DNA of 64,000 nt from Terriglobales bacterium (GTDB taxonomy: Bacteria > Acidobacteriota > Terriglobia > Terriglobales > Acidobacteriaceae). Below the pieces are notes generated by a model. It did no database searches, was not told the origin of the DNA, and was given only the letters and a program-made list of their open reading frames with translations. The translations under genes and the position numbers were made by a program. Every line of letters begins with the position of its first letter. Positions within the stretch are counted from its first letter, which is position 1. Shown piece by piece: positions 54,964 to 64,000 of the stretch. Location: NCBI GenBank assembly GCA_035651655.1, contig DASRFG010000026.1:48499-112498 (forward strand), given 5' to 3'.

Positions 54964-57900
54964 CTACCGGATTATGCGGTCAAAAACCTGACGCACACCG
55001 TGGAAAGTGCGTGCCAGCTCAGCATCCAGGCCGCCGACCAGGTCGCGGGACAGAATGCGCGCGGTCAGCCGCTCGGTAATCCGCCGCGCGTGCTCAGTTG
55101 CCGGCAGCGTTTTTCGCGAGCGTCCCACGACTAATCGCACCACGTGTTCCACGGTGCGCATCAGCTCCGCAGCTTCTTCCAGGAGCACGTAATCATCTTC
55201 GGCCAATAGCGAGTACTCGCGGAGCCTGCCGAGACGTTCGTGCAAGTTGCCCTGATGGCCTTCGATCTGGTGGCGAATTTTGAGATAACAGGTGATGAAA
55301 TCAATGTCGTAAACCGCCCCTGGATCAGTTTTGAAATTTCGCTCTCGCGGCTCCAGGACCTCAAGCCGCCGTCGCATGTCCCGCACCGCGGAACCAAAAG
55401 CCGGCTCCTTAGCATACCTTCGCAGGCATTCTTGGGCTGCTAACACCGCCTCTGTCCCGACTTCAACCGATCCGGCCACCCAGCGCAGCTTGGTACAAGT
55501 GAGTGCCTCCCAGGGTTGCGCCTCCTGAGCGCAGTAGGCGCGCAACTGCGCCGGAGTGACCACCAGTTCTCCCTCCGATCCGTGTGGCCTAAGGCGCGCG
55601 TCCACAGGAAACACGGTTCCGTCACGCGTATAGGCGGCCAGTGCCTGCATGGTCTGCTCGGCGGCTTTGGTCGCCACCGCAGGATCGAGCTTTTCGTCAC
55701 GGACGAAAAGCACATCGGCATCCGAAAGCAGGTCGAACTCGGAAGTTCCCAGTCGTCCAAATGCCAGAATCGCCAGTCCGGGCGGCTGTCCCGAAATGGT
55801 CAGGGCGGCGCGGATGCATTGCTCGGCCACCAGGGTGCTGCTACACAGCGAGTAATACACTGGCCGCAAATCCAGGATGTCGGCTGCACCCGAGGCAAAC
55901 ACACGATGCCGATAGTGGCGCCGCAGTAGCGCCAGCTTGTCTCCATCCGACCAGACCGACGAGGACAGAAAATCGAACGTCGAATCGTTCGGCCCTTGTA
56001 TGGAATCAGCCCCCGCAAACAAATCTGGAATCTGCTGGGCGGTCCGAGGGCCGCTTGAAAGTGCAGCCAGGGTCTCAATCTCTTCCGGATGGCGGACCAA
56101 AATGTCGGTGAGATATTCGCTTGAGCCAAATAAGGCCAACGCGCGCTCCACCGCTTGCGGCGCGGACATCAGCGCTGCATAGCGCTCCGAACTCGTAAAT
56201 GCTGCACTAAGAAAACGGTAGAGATTGCGTCTGGTAATCGCGTCCAGGTCAGGACGCATCGCTGTTTCGTACAGCGCGCTGGATTCTTCAGCGAGACGTT
56301 GCAAAAGCTGATGGTATTGCTGTTCGGCGCCGCTATCTTCCATGCGCGGCCGCAATCGGAATTCGCCTTCCCGGTCCTGCTGAAACTGCTGCTGGTGAAT
56401 GATGCGTTCATAAATATCCGCCACTGCGGCCATGCAGCCACGCACGAGATGAACCACTTGGCTTGGCCGGATCTTCGCCTCTTTGTGCAGCGCTGTCGCG
56501 GGATCGCCGGAGGAACTACCACCATGGGCTTCACTTACAACCGACCGATAGAGCACCCGCAAATCATGGCTTGACTGCGGTAAACGGTGTGTCTGCTGGC
56601 CTTCGCGCAACTGCAACCGGTGCTCCACTTTGCGCAGAAACTCGTAGGCTGTAGTTAGCTCGTGAAATTCCTTGCCGGTAATGTGGCCCTTGTCATGCAA
56701 TTTCTGCAGAGAAAACAAAGTGCCGCCGGAGCGCAGCCACGGCTCTGCTCCGCCGTGAACGCGCTGCAGGCACTGCACCAGAAATTCGATGTCGCGAATG
56801 CCGCCCCGATCAAGCTTTACGTCAATATCGCCCAGTTCGTGGGTGGCGCGCCGGCGCGCACTGATGCGTTCGCGCGTGTCCAGCGCCGTCGCAATGGCGG
56901 CAAAATTGAGCCGGGTCGTGTCGCCGCTGTACACCTGTGGCTGCACCCCGCGGATGAATTCTCGCGCCAGCGCCGCGTCCCCCGCGGTGTAGCGGACTTT
57001 GATCAGGGCCTGGCGCTCCCAGTCGTGGGCGAAGGTGGCGTAATACCTGAGCGCATGGCCCAGTGCAACTGCCGGCTCGCCTTCTCTTCCCTGCGGACGT
57101 AAGCGAAGATCAATGCGGAACACCCGGCCCTCGAAGGTCATGCGGGAGAGAATCTCGCTGACCTGCTGCGCCAGCCGGATGAAGTATTCGCGGTTTGAAA
57201 TGGCCGCAGATGGCAACTCTTCGCCGTCGCCATACAGAAAAAACAGGTCAACATCGGAGCTGTAGTTGAGTTCGTTGCCGCCAAGCTTCCCCAGAGACAA
57301 CACTGCGAATGGCGTTTCTACCACGCGGCCCTCACTGTCCATATGCCTCGGGGCCTCGAAACGGCGGCGCAGCACGGCTTCCGCCTCGCGCAAGGCATCC
57401 TCTATGAGCACGTCTGCCAAGGCGGAGATCTCGGAGGTAGTTTCTGCCAGCGGCGCGATTCGCAGCACGTCGCGCAGCATGATGCGCACATACTCACGTC
57501 GCTTGAATCGGGAGAGCAACAGCGCGATATCCGTATCCAAAGATCGAGCCCTATACCTGGCGAGCCCTTCATGGAACTCTTCGCGAGAAAGGCTGCGGTC
57601 CAGGTTGTTACGTCCACGCACAAAGCTCTGCAGCAGGTCGGGATTGCGGATCAGCGTGTCCCCAAGATAGCGGCTGTACCCGAACACCACCAGCGCGTAG
57701 TGAATCAGGAAACGGTGAGCGTCCAGTAACCGCAATAGTTCGCCACCTGCTTCCGCGTCAGCTTCCACCAAGCGGTCGAAAAGATTAAGAGCGGAATCGG
57801 GATCCGGGGATTCGGCCAAGAGAGGTTGCAGCGCCGCAGACACTGCCGCGGGAGCGCGCTGCACAATCCGCGCCAGCGTCTCCGCAGCGCGGCCGGGGTC

Positions 57901-57972
57901 GCGGAACTCGATGGGCGCTGCAGCAGTCGCGTGCTGGAGAATTCGGGAGTTCGAAACAGGTCCGCTGGACAA
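54964..57972 (-). CDS. glnE: bifunctional glutamine synthetase adenylyltransferase/deadenylyltransferase
   Basis: GlnE turns glutamine synthetase off by adenylylation and on again by phosphorolysis. The 1002-residue protein has two nucleotidyltransferase domains with [17 protein letters not shown] (about 230) and [18 protein letters not shown] (about 741), each followed by a helical domain, the usual GlnE layout. The second contains [15 protein letters not shown] and the first [18 protein letters not shown]. It lies just downstream of glnA on the same strand, separated by a terminator and a repeat. Confidence 0.94.
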   Translation of the reverse strand: MSSGPVSNSRILQHATAAAPIEFRDPGRAAETLARIVQRAPAAVSAALQPLLAESPDPDSALNLFDRLVEADAEAGGELLRLLDAHRFLIHYALVVFGYSRYLGDTLIRNPDLLQSFVRGRNNLDRSLSREEFHEGLARYRARSLDTDIALLLSRFKRREYVRIMLRDVLRIAPLAETTSEISALADVLIEDALREAEAVLRRRFEAPRHMDSEGRVVETPFAVLSLGKLGGNELNYSSDVDLFFLYGDGEELPSAAISNREYFIRLAQQVSEILSRMTFEGRVFRIDLRLRPQGREGEPAVALGHALRYYATFAHDWERQALIKVRYTAGDAALAREFIRGVQPQVYSGDTTRLNFAAIATALDTRERISARRRATHELGDIDVKLDRGGIRDIEFLVQCLQRVHGGAEPWLRSGGTLFSLQKLHDKGHITGKEFHELTTAYEFLRKVEHRLQLREGQQTHRLPQSSHDLRVLYRSVVSEAHGGSSSGDPATALHKEAKIRPSQVVHLVRGCMAAVADIYERIIHQQQFQQDREGEFRLRPRMEDSGAEQQYHQLLQRLAEESSALYETAMRPDLDAITRRNLYRFLSAAFTSSERYAALMSAPQAVERALALFGSSEYLTDILVRHPEEIETLAALSSGPRTAQQIPDLFAGADSIQGPNDSTFDFLSSSVWSDGDKLALLRRHYRHRVFASGAADILDLRPVYYSLCSSTLVAEQCIRAALTISGQPPGLAILAFGRLGTSEFDLLSDADVLFVRDEKLDPAVATKAAEQTMQALAAYTRDGTVFPVDARLRPHGSEGELVVTPAQLRAYCAQEAQPWEALTCTKLRWVAGSVEVGTEAVLAAQECLRRYAKEPAFGSAVRDMRRRLEVLEPRERNFKTDPGAVYDIDFITCYLKIRHQIEGHQGNLHERLGRLREYSLLAEDDYVLLEEAAELMRTVEHVVRLVVGRSRKTLPATEHARRITERLTARILSRDLVGGLDAELARTFHGVRQVFDRIIR

Positions 57973-58014
57973 GGTGCTTGACTCTAATTTTCAGCATAGC
58001 ACGGGGATTGGCGT

Positions 58015-58119
58015 ACCACAGGGGGCACAGAGAACACAGAGGTGAACCACAGAAAATGGCCGCATAAGGCATCCGCTCGCTTTTCTCTCACTCTGTGAGC
58101 TTCTGTGCACTCTGTGGTT
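58015..58119. repeat. imperfect long inverted repeat of CACAGAG-type dispersed sequence
   Basis: The left arm (58015-58056, rich in ACCACAG and CACAGAG) pairs imperfectly with the right arm (58081-58119, rich in CTCTGTG), with a 24-base loop between. It lies between the glnA terminator and glnE. Such ACCACAGAG sequences are commonly repeated in bacterial genomes; whether this one is dispersed cannot be seen from one copy. A related fragment ACCACGAAGACACG occurs after the cyclophilin gene (about 52424-52441). Confidence 0.65.
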
Positions 58120-58122
58120 AAT

Positions 58123-58150
58123 AAAAAAAAGCCCGGCATTTCTGCCGGGC
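58123..58150 (-). terminator. Rho-independent terminator of glnA
   Basis: On the minus strand an 8-bp stem GCCCGGCA/TGCCGGGC with a GAAA loop is followed by eight T residues. It starts 33 bases after the glnA stop codon. The glnE gene downstream therefore probably depends on read-through or its own promoter. Confidence 0.92.
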
Positions 58151-58183
58151 CTGAACCAACAGCCACGTAGGTAAGCAACCGGG

Positions 58184-59596
58184 TTAAATGTCGTAATACA
58201 GCGCGAACTCAAACGGATGCGGACGCAAACGCACCGCATTCACTTCTTTCTCACGCTTGTAGTCAACATAAGTCTTAACCAGCTCTTCCGTGAAGACGTC
58301 ACCCTTGAGGAGGAACGAGTGGTCCTTCTCCAGAGCATCGAGGGCGTCTTCGAGCGAGCCGGGCATGGATGGTACCTTCGCCAACTCTTCTGCGCCCAGA
58401 TCGTAGATGTCCTTGTCGAGCGGCTGGCCGGGATCGATCTTGTTCTCGATGCCGTCCAGTCCAGCCATCATCATCGCGGCGAAGGCCATGTACGGGTTGC
58501 AGCTCGGGTCGGGCGGGCGGAACTCGATGCGTTTGGCCTTAGGTGAAGCCGAGTACATCGGTATACGACACGCCGCCGAGCGGTTGCGCCGCGAGTAGGC
58601 CAGGTTCACCGGAGCTTCAAAGCCCGGTACAAGGCGCTTGTACGAGTTGGTGGTAGGAGCGATGAGCGCGGAGAGCGCCGGGCCATGTTTAATGAGCCCG
58701 CCGATGTACCACAACGCCATCTGCGAAAGTCCCGCATAGCCGTCTCCGGCGAAGAGCGGCTTGCCGCCCTTCCACAGTGACTGGTGGGTGTGCATTCCGC
58801 TGCCGTTATCCTGAAACAGCGGCTTGGGCATGAAGGTGACCGTCTTGCCATACTGGTTGGCGACGTTCCGCACGATGTACTTATAGAGCATCATGTTGTC
58901 GGAAGAGCGCACCAGAGAATCGAATTTCAAGTCAATTTCAGTCTGACCGCCGGTTGCGACTTCGTGGTGATGGCATTCGACCGTGAGGCCGCAATTTTGC
59001 ATGGTCATCGCCATCTCAGTGCGCAGGTCCTGATAGTGGTCTGTGGGCGGAACCGGGAAATAGCCTTCCTTGAAGCGCGGCCGATAGCCCAGGTTGTTCT
59101 CGGCGCGACCGGAATTCCAACGCCCTTCTTCGGCGTCAATAAAGTAAAAGCCATGCTGCTCGCGCTGGTCGAAACGCACGTTGTCGAAGATGAAGAACTC
59201 GGCTTCGGCGCCGAAGAACGCGGTGTCAGCCAGCCCCGTGGACGCCAAATACATCTCGGCTTTCTTTGCGATGTAGCGCGGATCGCGGTCGTACCGTTGT
59301 TTGGTCACCGGATCTACGACGTCGCACACCATTACCAGCGTAGGAACCTCGGTGAAGGGATCGAGCATGTACCACGCCGGATCGGGCATGAGCAGCATGT
59401 CGCTCTCGTGGATTGCCGCCCAGCCACGGATGGAAGAGCCATCCATACCGAAGCCCTCTTCGAAGGAATCCTCGGTGAACTGGTCAATCGGATAAGAAAC
59501 GTGGTGCCATAATCCAGGGAGATCGGTGAAGCGGAGGTCGAGCAGCTTGACCCCATTCTTCTTTACGAACTCCAGGATGGTCTTCGGATCAGCCAT
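58184..59596 (-). CDS. glnA: glutamine synthetase type I
   Basis: The 470-residue ATP-dependent enzyme makes glutamine from glutamate and ammonia. It shows [29 protein letters not shown], the ATP motif [19 protein letters not shown], and [19 protein letters not shown]. Tyr398 in [12 protein letters not shown] corresponds to the Tyr397 adenylylation site of the enterobacterial enzyme, matching the neighbouring glnE. GGAG precedes ATG at good spacing. A LysR gene is divergent upstream. Confidence 0.96.
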   Translation of the reverse strand: MADPKTILEFVKKNGVKLLDLRFTDLPGLWHHVSYPIDQFTEDSFEEGFGMDGSSIRGWAAIHESDMLLMPDPAWYMLDPFTEVPTLVMVCDVVDPVTKQRYDRDPRYIAKKAEMYLASTGLADTAFFGAEAEFFIFDNVRFDQREQHGFYFIDAEEGRWNSGRAENNLGYRPRFKEGYFPVPPTDHYQDLRTEMAMTMQNCGLTVECHHHEVATGGQTEIDLKFDSLVRSSDNMMLYKYIVRNVANQYGKTVTFMPKPLFQDNGSGMHTHQSLWKGGKPLFAGDGYAGLSQMALWYIGGLIKHGPALSALIAPTTNSYKRLVPGFEAPVNLAYSRRNRSAACRIPMYSASPKAKRIEFRPPDPSCNPYMAFAAMMMAGLDGIENKIDPGQPLDKDIYDLGAEELAKVPSMPGSLEDALDALEKDHSFLLKGDVFTEELVKTYVDYKREKEVNAVRLRPHPFEFALYYDI

Positions 59597-59965
59597 TTAA
59601 TTCTCCTTTGCGCCGTCAACGGGCGCGAATAGACCCCACACCGCTACCTGCAAAGGTGTTGTGGGCTCGGGCAAAACTGAAAGTCTCATCAATTCGGCGG
59701 GAACACCTGCTGCTACAATCTCCTCGCAGCAAGACATGTTGAGCATACGTGCTTACCTTGGTGCGGGGAAATTGATTGTTTTTATGGGCCCCATAAAGGT
59801 GTTTTATCCCCGACCCTATGTTGATGAAAATTAACTATTTACTCCCGGTCGGTGGGAGCTGCAATTGGGCTCGCCGTGATCGCGCCTCATGATTCAAAAC
59901 GTAGAGGTTCACGAAGGTTACTTTGTGCCCTCGGCGTTGTTTGTGCTTAGCTAGTTTTGCACTCC
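59597..59965. promoter_or_regulatory. glnA-LysR divergent promoter region
   Basis: This 369-bp gap should hold both promoters. An inverted repeat TTTATGG-GCC-CCATAAA (59781-59797) lies in it and may be an operator. No NtrC or sigma-54 consensus was found on a careful read. Confidence 0.45.
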
Positions 59966-60874
59966 ATGGACTTTGACCAGCTAGAGACGTTTTTGGAAGT
60001 GGCGCGGCACGCCAGCTTTTCACGGGCGGCGGAGAAGCGCTTCCGCACTCAGCCCGCGATCTCTTCCCAGATTCGCGCCCTGGAAGAAGAAATCGGCGCC
60101 CGGCTTTTCGACCGCAGCGGCGGTAAGGTAGCGCTCACCGCCGCGGGTAAGGTCTTTCAGCAGTATGCTGAGGAGGCTTTGCAGTCCCGCCGCGTGGTGA
60201 TGACCACCGTCGAAGAGATGGAGCGCGTCCCTCGCGGCGAAATTGTTGTGGCCGCTAATGAGGGCACCTGCCTGCACATCCTGCCCGAAGTGTTCGCTGA
60301 ATTCAAAAAGCAATATGCCAAAGTTGCGGTGAGTATTAAGCGGTCCGAGCACAGCAAGATTCTGGAATCCGTGATTGATAACTCGGTGGACTTCGGTGTG
60401 GTATCACTCCCGGTCACGGACACTCGCATGACCGTGGTTGCAATTCACAAAGACGACCTGGTACTGATCGCGCCGCCACGGCACCCGCTGGCAAAGATGG
60501 CAGGCGCGCCTCTGGCAGAAATTGCCAAATATCCGCTTCTGTTGCCGAAGGTCGGACGCACACGCGACGCCCTGGAGAATTTATTTCATGAACGACGGCT
60601 CCGTCCTCACGTCTCCATGGAGCTCGACTCCAGCGAATTGCTGAAGCGCTTTGTGGCTGCCGATGTTGGCGTGGGTTTCATTGCCCGTTCCAACGTCGCT
60701 GAAGACGTGCGGGCTGGCGTACTGGTGGCACTACCAATCGCGGATGCTCAAATTCGCCGTGACCTGGCGCTCGTATTTCGCAAAGACAAAGCGCTCAGCC
60801 GCGCGGCACTAGCCTTCATTGATATCGCTGTCCGGCTCAAGCCGGCGCAAACGGCTAGTTCAGGCCGCGATTAG
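59966..60874 (+). CDS. LysR-family transcriptional regulator
   Basis: The 302-residue protein has an N-terminal winged helix-turn-helix (MDFDQLETFLEVARHASFSR then AAEKRFRTQPAISSQIRALE) and a C-terminal effector-binding domain (about 90-290) of the LysR type, with the TDTRMTVVAIHKDDLVLIAP lobe boundary. I chose the ATG at 59966 as it begins the conserved helix. It is divergent from glnA, which suggests but does not prove regulation of glnA. The effector is unknown. Confidence 0.92.
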   Translation: MDFDQLETFLEVARHASFSRAAEKRFRTQPAISSQIRALEEEIGARLFDRSGGKVALTAAGKVFQQYAEEALQSRRVVMTTVEEMERVPRGEIVVAANEGTCLHILPEVFAEFKKQYAKVAVSIKRSEHSKILESVIDNSVDFGVVSLPVTDTRMTVVAIHKDDLVLIAPPRHPLAKMAGAPLAEIAKYPLLLPKVGRTRDALENLFHERRLRPHVSMELDSSELLKRFVAADVGVGFIARSNVAEDVRAGVLVALPIADAQIRRDLALVFRKDKALSRAALAFIDIAVRLKPAQTASSGRD

Positions 60875-60881
60875 GGCAGAA

Positions 60882-62459
60882 TTATTCACTGTCTGACTCC
60901 GAGCTCTCCTTATCCGGTCGCGCATCTTTTCCCAAGTCTCCAAACGGCCAGAGGCCAAATGCCTTCAGCATAAGGTCGTCCTTCTGTTTCACCAACGCCC
61001 GCGCAGTCTTCTCCGGCGGCCATGGGCTGGCGAGGCGCTCTGGACGATCCGCAATCCAGAAGGCGGTGAGCGCCATCAACGTGGCGTCACGAGTGAGCAG
61101 GTCGGGTTTGACTTTGTCGAAGGTGTCAACCGCAGAGTGATGGGTGTACTTGTACTCGGGCGAATCCTGTCCCATGTTAACTCCCGGCAGACCGGCTAAA
61201 GTGAACGGTCCGCTATCGGTGCCGAAGCTGGTCTTATCGTCAACTTTGATTTCGCCAAAGGATTTCACTGACTCGGCGAACTTTTGGACGGCAGGCTTTA
61301 AATCGTCGCGCCCACCCAGATTCAGGCTCACCACCGGTCCCTGGCCGTTGTCCAGAATCACCGCGGCCACATGGTTCGCCATTTCATCCTGGTGCATTTT
61401 TACGTAGGCGAACGAGCCGAGCAGCCCCTGTTCCTCGCCAGTGAAGAGCACAAATCGCATGGTCCGCTTGGGCCGCTGGCCGGCTTTAGCGATGGCTTCT
61501 GCCGCTCCCAGAGTGGTCGCAACCCCGCAGCCGTCGTCAGTGGTGCCTTGCGCCAGGTCCCAGGAATCGAGGTGTCCACCAATCACAACCACCTGCTCGG
61601 GGTGCTGCGTGCCGCGGATCTCACCCACCACATTCGCCGATTCCACCGGCCCATCTGTGATGCGGTTCTGGACGTTCATCTTCAGGCGCACCGTCTTGCC
61701 CGCCTCCAGAAAGCGCTCCAACTGCTGATGGTCTTCCGCGATGATGCTCACCACGGGAATTTCGTAAAACGTATCGAAGCCGAGCACTCCAGTGTGCGTC
61801 AGGTGCATCCCCGCGGCCGTGGAGCCACCCTGTCCACCGATCACAGCCAAAGCGTGAGCTTGGTACGCAGCCCTTAGAAAAGGACCGAATTTCAGGAACG
61901 CTTTCCTGCGCTCCTCCCGCTTGGGCTCTTCGCCTTTCTCCTTCCTGATCACCAGCAGGATCTTGTTCGGCCATTTTCCGGAGTTCTCTTTTACTTCCTG
62001 GTCAAGGTGGCCTACGTCAACCGCAACCAGTTCGCCTTCCACGCCGCCCTTGGGTGTAGATCCGACCCAACCCATGGAATCAATCGTTAATCCCCTCTGG
62101 ATGGGTGACAGCACTTCAGCGTCGCCCGAAACACGCGTCCATCCGCGAGAGAGCTGCCATTTTTCCGTGTGAACGTTGCTCAAGCCGATCGCCCGCATTT
62201 TCGCCAGCCCCCACTCAATTGCCTTCGCGGCTTGCGGTGAGCCGGTAACTCGGCCGCCGATGTCGTCGCTCAGTTCCTGCAGGTCTTCGACAGGATGAGA
62301 ATCCAGCATGCCGTGCCCGGCGATGGCCGTGAGTGCCGGCATAGTGCCATCCTCGGTAGGCGGGGGCGGATCGAGAATCGCCGGTCCGGCGGCCCATAAG
62401 CTCATGCCGGCCAGCAGGCAAAGAGAAATTACGAAAACACGGGGAACATTACCATGCAT
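60882..62459 (-). CDS. M28-family metallopeptidase with PA domain, secreted
   Basis: The 525-residue enzyme has a signal segment (VFVISLCLLAGMSLWAAG). A protease-associated insert (about 130-240) precedes the M28 core with zinc-ligand motifs GGHLDSWDLAQGTTDDGCG, FTGEEQGLLGS and YTHHSAVDTFDKV. It is probably an aminopeptidase or carboxypeptidase acting in the periplasm. The C-terminal 20 residues are acidic and likely disordered. It converges with the LysR gene with seven bases between. Confidence 0.92.
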   Translation of the reverse strand: MHGNVPRVFVISLCLLAGMSLWAAGPAILDPPPPTEDGTMPALTAIAGHGMLDSHPVEDLQELSDDIGGRVTGSPQAAKAIEWGLAKMRAIGLSNVHTEKWQLSRGWTRVSGDAEVLSPIQRGLTIDSMGWVGSTPKGGVEGELVAVDVGHLDQEVKENSGKWPNKILLVIRKEKGEEPKREERRKAFLKFGPFLRAAYQAHALAVIGGQGGSTAAGMHLTHTGVLGFDTFYEIPVVSIIAEDHQQLERFLEAGKTVRLKMNVQNRITDGPVESANVVGEIRGTQHPEQVVVIGGHLDSWDLAQGTTDDGCGVATTLGAAEAIAKAGQRPKRTMRFVLFTGEEQGLLGSFAYVKMHQDEMANHVAAVILDNGQGPVVSLNLGGRDDLKPAVQKFAESVKSFGEIKVDDKTSFGTDSGPFTLAGLPGVNMGQDSPEYKYTHHSAVDTFDKVKPDLLTRDATLMALTAFWIADRPERLASPWPPEKTARALVKQKDDLMLKAFGLWPFGDLGKDARPDKESSESDSE

Positions 62460-62631
62460 GATTGTCCTCCAGAGGTACTGCGGTGACTTGCCTGATGTGA
62501 GCAGCGGAATCTCATTGTAGCTGAAATCGTGAAACCATTTTCAGGCCCGCTACTCTCTACTGATGACACCGTTGGCAGAGTTCGCTATCTTTTAGAGGCA
62601 GCGGTCAATCCAGAACTATCGGGAGATACGG

Positions 62632-62970
62632 ATGAAATCTTGCAAACTTTTTAGCTTATTCGCAACCCTGGTTGTGCTCAGTACACTCGTGGCGGCGGAG
62701 CCCCCAAACAAAGAAAACGGCAAGCAAAGCCTGACTGGGGTGGTCAGCGATTCCATGTGCGGAGCCAAACACATGATGGAAGGAAAAGAGGCCGACTGCC
62801 TCCGCGCCTGCGTGAAGCAAGGATCGAAGTACGCGCTGGTAGTGGGCGATAAGGTCTACACCCTTGAGGGACACAGCGACGAGCTCGGAAAGCTGGCGAA
62901 CCAAAAAGTAAAGGTAACCGGCGCGGTTAAGGGCGACACGGTCGAAGTCACCTCGGTTAAAGCGCTCTGA
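62632..62970 (+). CDS. small secreted protein with conserved Cys motif
   Basis: The 112-residue protein has a signal peptide (LFSLFATLVVLSTLVAA) and an OB-like beta domain: LTGVVSDSMCGAKHMM, three further cysteine-containing turns (ADCLRACVKQG) and KYALVVGDKVYTLEGH. This pattern is common in acidobacterial exported proteins; no function is known to me. The core resembles the folded patch of the LPQTA-tailed protein at 27463-28542. Confidence 0.78.
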   Translation: MKSCKLFSLFATLVVLSTLVAAEPPNKENGKQSLTGVVSDSMCGAKHMMEGKEADCLRACVKQGSKYALVVGDKVYTLEGHSDELGKLANQKVKVTGAVKGDTVEVTSVKAL

Positions 62971-63143
62971 GGATTGGATCGCGAATGTCTGCAAGCTGTC
63001 GAGGGCGGGGGCCAGTAGGTTTCCGCCGTTCCCATTTGTGTCAAATTTTTCCCTAAATTCATACACATACTTAGGGCGCTATGTTAGATTGAAATCGCTT
63101 TTATCCCTGCGCTGGTCGGAGGACTCGCGAATTGCCACTGAGC

Positions 63144-63689
63144 ATGGTTCCCAAGAGAATTTTCTTCACCAAGGGAGTGGGGAAACATCGGGAACGGCTA
63201 ACCTCTTTCGAGCTTTCGCTCCGTGATGCCGGCATCGCCTCCCAAAATCTTGTCCGCGTCTCCTCCATTTTCCCACCCAACTGCAAGCTGGTTTCGCGCT
63301 CTCAAGGACTGAAGTACCTGCGTCATGGCGAGGTGGTATTTGCGGTGGTGGCGGAGAATTCAACCCGCGAACCCCATCGCCTGATGGCGGCGAGCATCGG
63401 AGTGGCGATTCCTGCGGACCGCAACACCTACGGATACTTGAGCGAACACCATTCTTTCGGTGAAAAAGAAGAAGCTGCGGGCGATTATGCCGAAGAGCTA
63501 GCCGCTGAAATGCTGGCCACGACGCTGAACGTGGAGTTCGATCCCGACCGCTCCTGGGATGAGAAAAAGGAGATTTACCGGATCTCCAACAAGATCGTCC
63601 GCACCGCCAACATTACGCAGTCCGCAGTGGGCGACAAACGCGGTCTGTGGACAACAGTGATCGCCGCCGCGATGCTTATTATTGACTAG
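63144..63689 (+). CDS. pdaD: pyruvoyl-dependent arginine decarboxylase
   Basis: The 181-residue enzyme converts arginine to agmatine for polyamine synthesis. It has the pyruvoyl-forming site [13 protein letters not shown], where cleavage between the two serines (Ser40/Ser41) makes the alpha and beta chains, plus [16 protein letters not shown] and the helical C-terminus. Length fits the archaeal-type family. I chose ATG at 63144 ([13 protein letters not shown]) as the conserved start; upstream TTG lacks support. It converges with a deoxyhypusine-synthase-like gene, consistent with a polyamine locus. Confidence 0.92.
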   Translation: MVPKRIFFTKGVGKHRERLTSFELSLRDAGIASQNLVRVSSIFPPNCKLVSRSQGLKYLRHGEVVFAVVAENSTREPHRLMAASIGVAIPADRNTYGYLSEHHSFGEKEEAAGDYAEELAAEMLATTLNVEFDPDRSWDEKKEIYRISNKIVRTANITQSAVGDKRGLWTTVIAAAMLIID

Positions 63690-63700
63690 CTCGGCTGGGA

Positions 63701-64000
63701 CTAGCTTCGGCTGAGTGCCTTCTTATTCCCTGTTTTTCGGTTTGAGGTAGCTTCCTGCACCTCCACAGGATCTTTGTCCAAGCGCTCCAGAACGGCAGCC
63801 ACCAGTAGAGGCAAACCTACGGTCGCGTCCACGAACACTTCGCCAAATCTCCCGCCCTCGGAGGGGGGTACGAACTTGCCCCAGGAAACGGCCTCACTGT
63901 AGGGGCTGCCGGAGAGGCCTCCCCAGTACACCGGCTCGGGGCATATCCTGACCCCGTAGTGATAGCGCTTTAGGGGCACCTGCTCGCCCGCGCGGCGATG
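63701..64000 (-). CDS. deoxyhypusine-synthase-like protein, C-terminal part (5' end outside window)
   Basis: The frame is open to the window's right edge and only about 99 C-terminal residues are visible. They include VPLKRYHYGVRICPEPVYWG, GLSGSPYSEAVSWGKFVPPS and EVFVDATVGLPLLVAAVLER, which match the end of deoxyhypusine synthase family proteins; bacterial members often make homospermidine or related polyamines. The KFVP and DATV turns are characteristic. Convergence with pdaD (11 bp apart) supports a polyamine role. The catalytic lysine would lie further upstream. Confidence 0.8.
   Translation of the reverse strand, partial: HRRAGEQVPLKRYHYGVRICPEPVYWGGLSGSPYSEAVSWGKFVPPSEGGRFGEVFVDATVGLPLLVAAVLERLDKDPVEVQEATSNRKTGNKKALSRS

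Overview
The window reads as chromosomal DNA of an Acidobacteriota member, most likely class Terriglobia. The clues are the C-terminal part of a large Oar-like TonB-dependent receptor, an acidobacterial-type DUF6982 protein, a Ser/Ala-rich protein ending in an LPQTA-type tail, a DUF5715 protein, a GH15 glucoamylase, and fairly high G+C with strong G/C preference at third codon positions. This is inference from protein families; no rRNA gene is present to settle it.

Left part (1-12.2 kb). The tail of the TonB receptor ends in a clear terminator. Small minus-strand genes follow (a 2Fe-2S protein and a basic secreted protein). Next comes a minus-strand run dnaE, accA, korA, korB and, upstream of it, a CCA-adding/poly(A) polymerase-type enzyme with an unusual proline and lysine/alanine-rich tail. 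12.5-14.9 kb is plus strand: DUF6982, lpxD and a REC-PAS response regulator.

Middle (14.9-31.5 kb). A tightly overlapping minus-strand operon, mgtC-like, dapF-like, ldcA, mpl, plsC, looks like murein-peptide recycling plus phospholipid synthesis. Its DapF-like protein has serine at both catalytic cysteine positions. A second overlapping operon carries mtnP, a PfkB sugar kinase and a polytopic glycosyltransferase-like protein. Prolyl oligopeptidase, a HELTH metalloprotease-like protein, a lone NuoI-type ferredoxin, the LPQTA-tailed protein, tadA and a sodium:solute symporter follow.

31.8-45.3 kb holds a secreted adhesin-like protein, the GH15 glucoamylase, and a small tRNA-associated insertion. 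A 21-bp direct repeat of the tRNA-Ser(CGA) 3' end (35496-35516 and 37961-37981) brackets about 2.5 kb with two or three accessory genes and no visible integrase. After it come a membrane alkaline-phosphatase-superfamily protein, an acyl-CoA ligase, a glutaredoxin, and an SRPBCC/alcohol dehydrogenase/membrane protein cluster.

Right part (45.4-64 kb) is central metabolism: sdhCAB behind a recognisable promoter, a DUF5715 protein, an M19 dipeptidase, two cyclophilins, mdh, icd, then glnE and glnA (with its adenylylation tyrosine), a LysR regulator, an M28 peptidase, a small secreted protein, pyruvoyl-dependent arginine decarboxylase, and the C-terminal part of a deoxyhypusine-synthase-like gene running off the end. 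Together icd, kor, sdh and mdh suggest a TCA cycle in which 2-oxoglutarate is oxidised by a ferredoxin-dependent oxidoreductase. glnA with glnE gives covalently controlled nitrogen assimilation.
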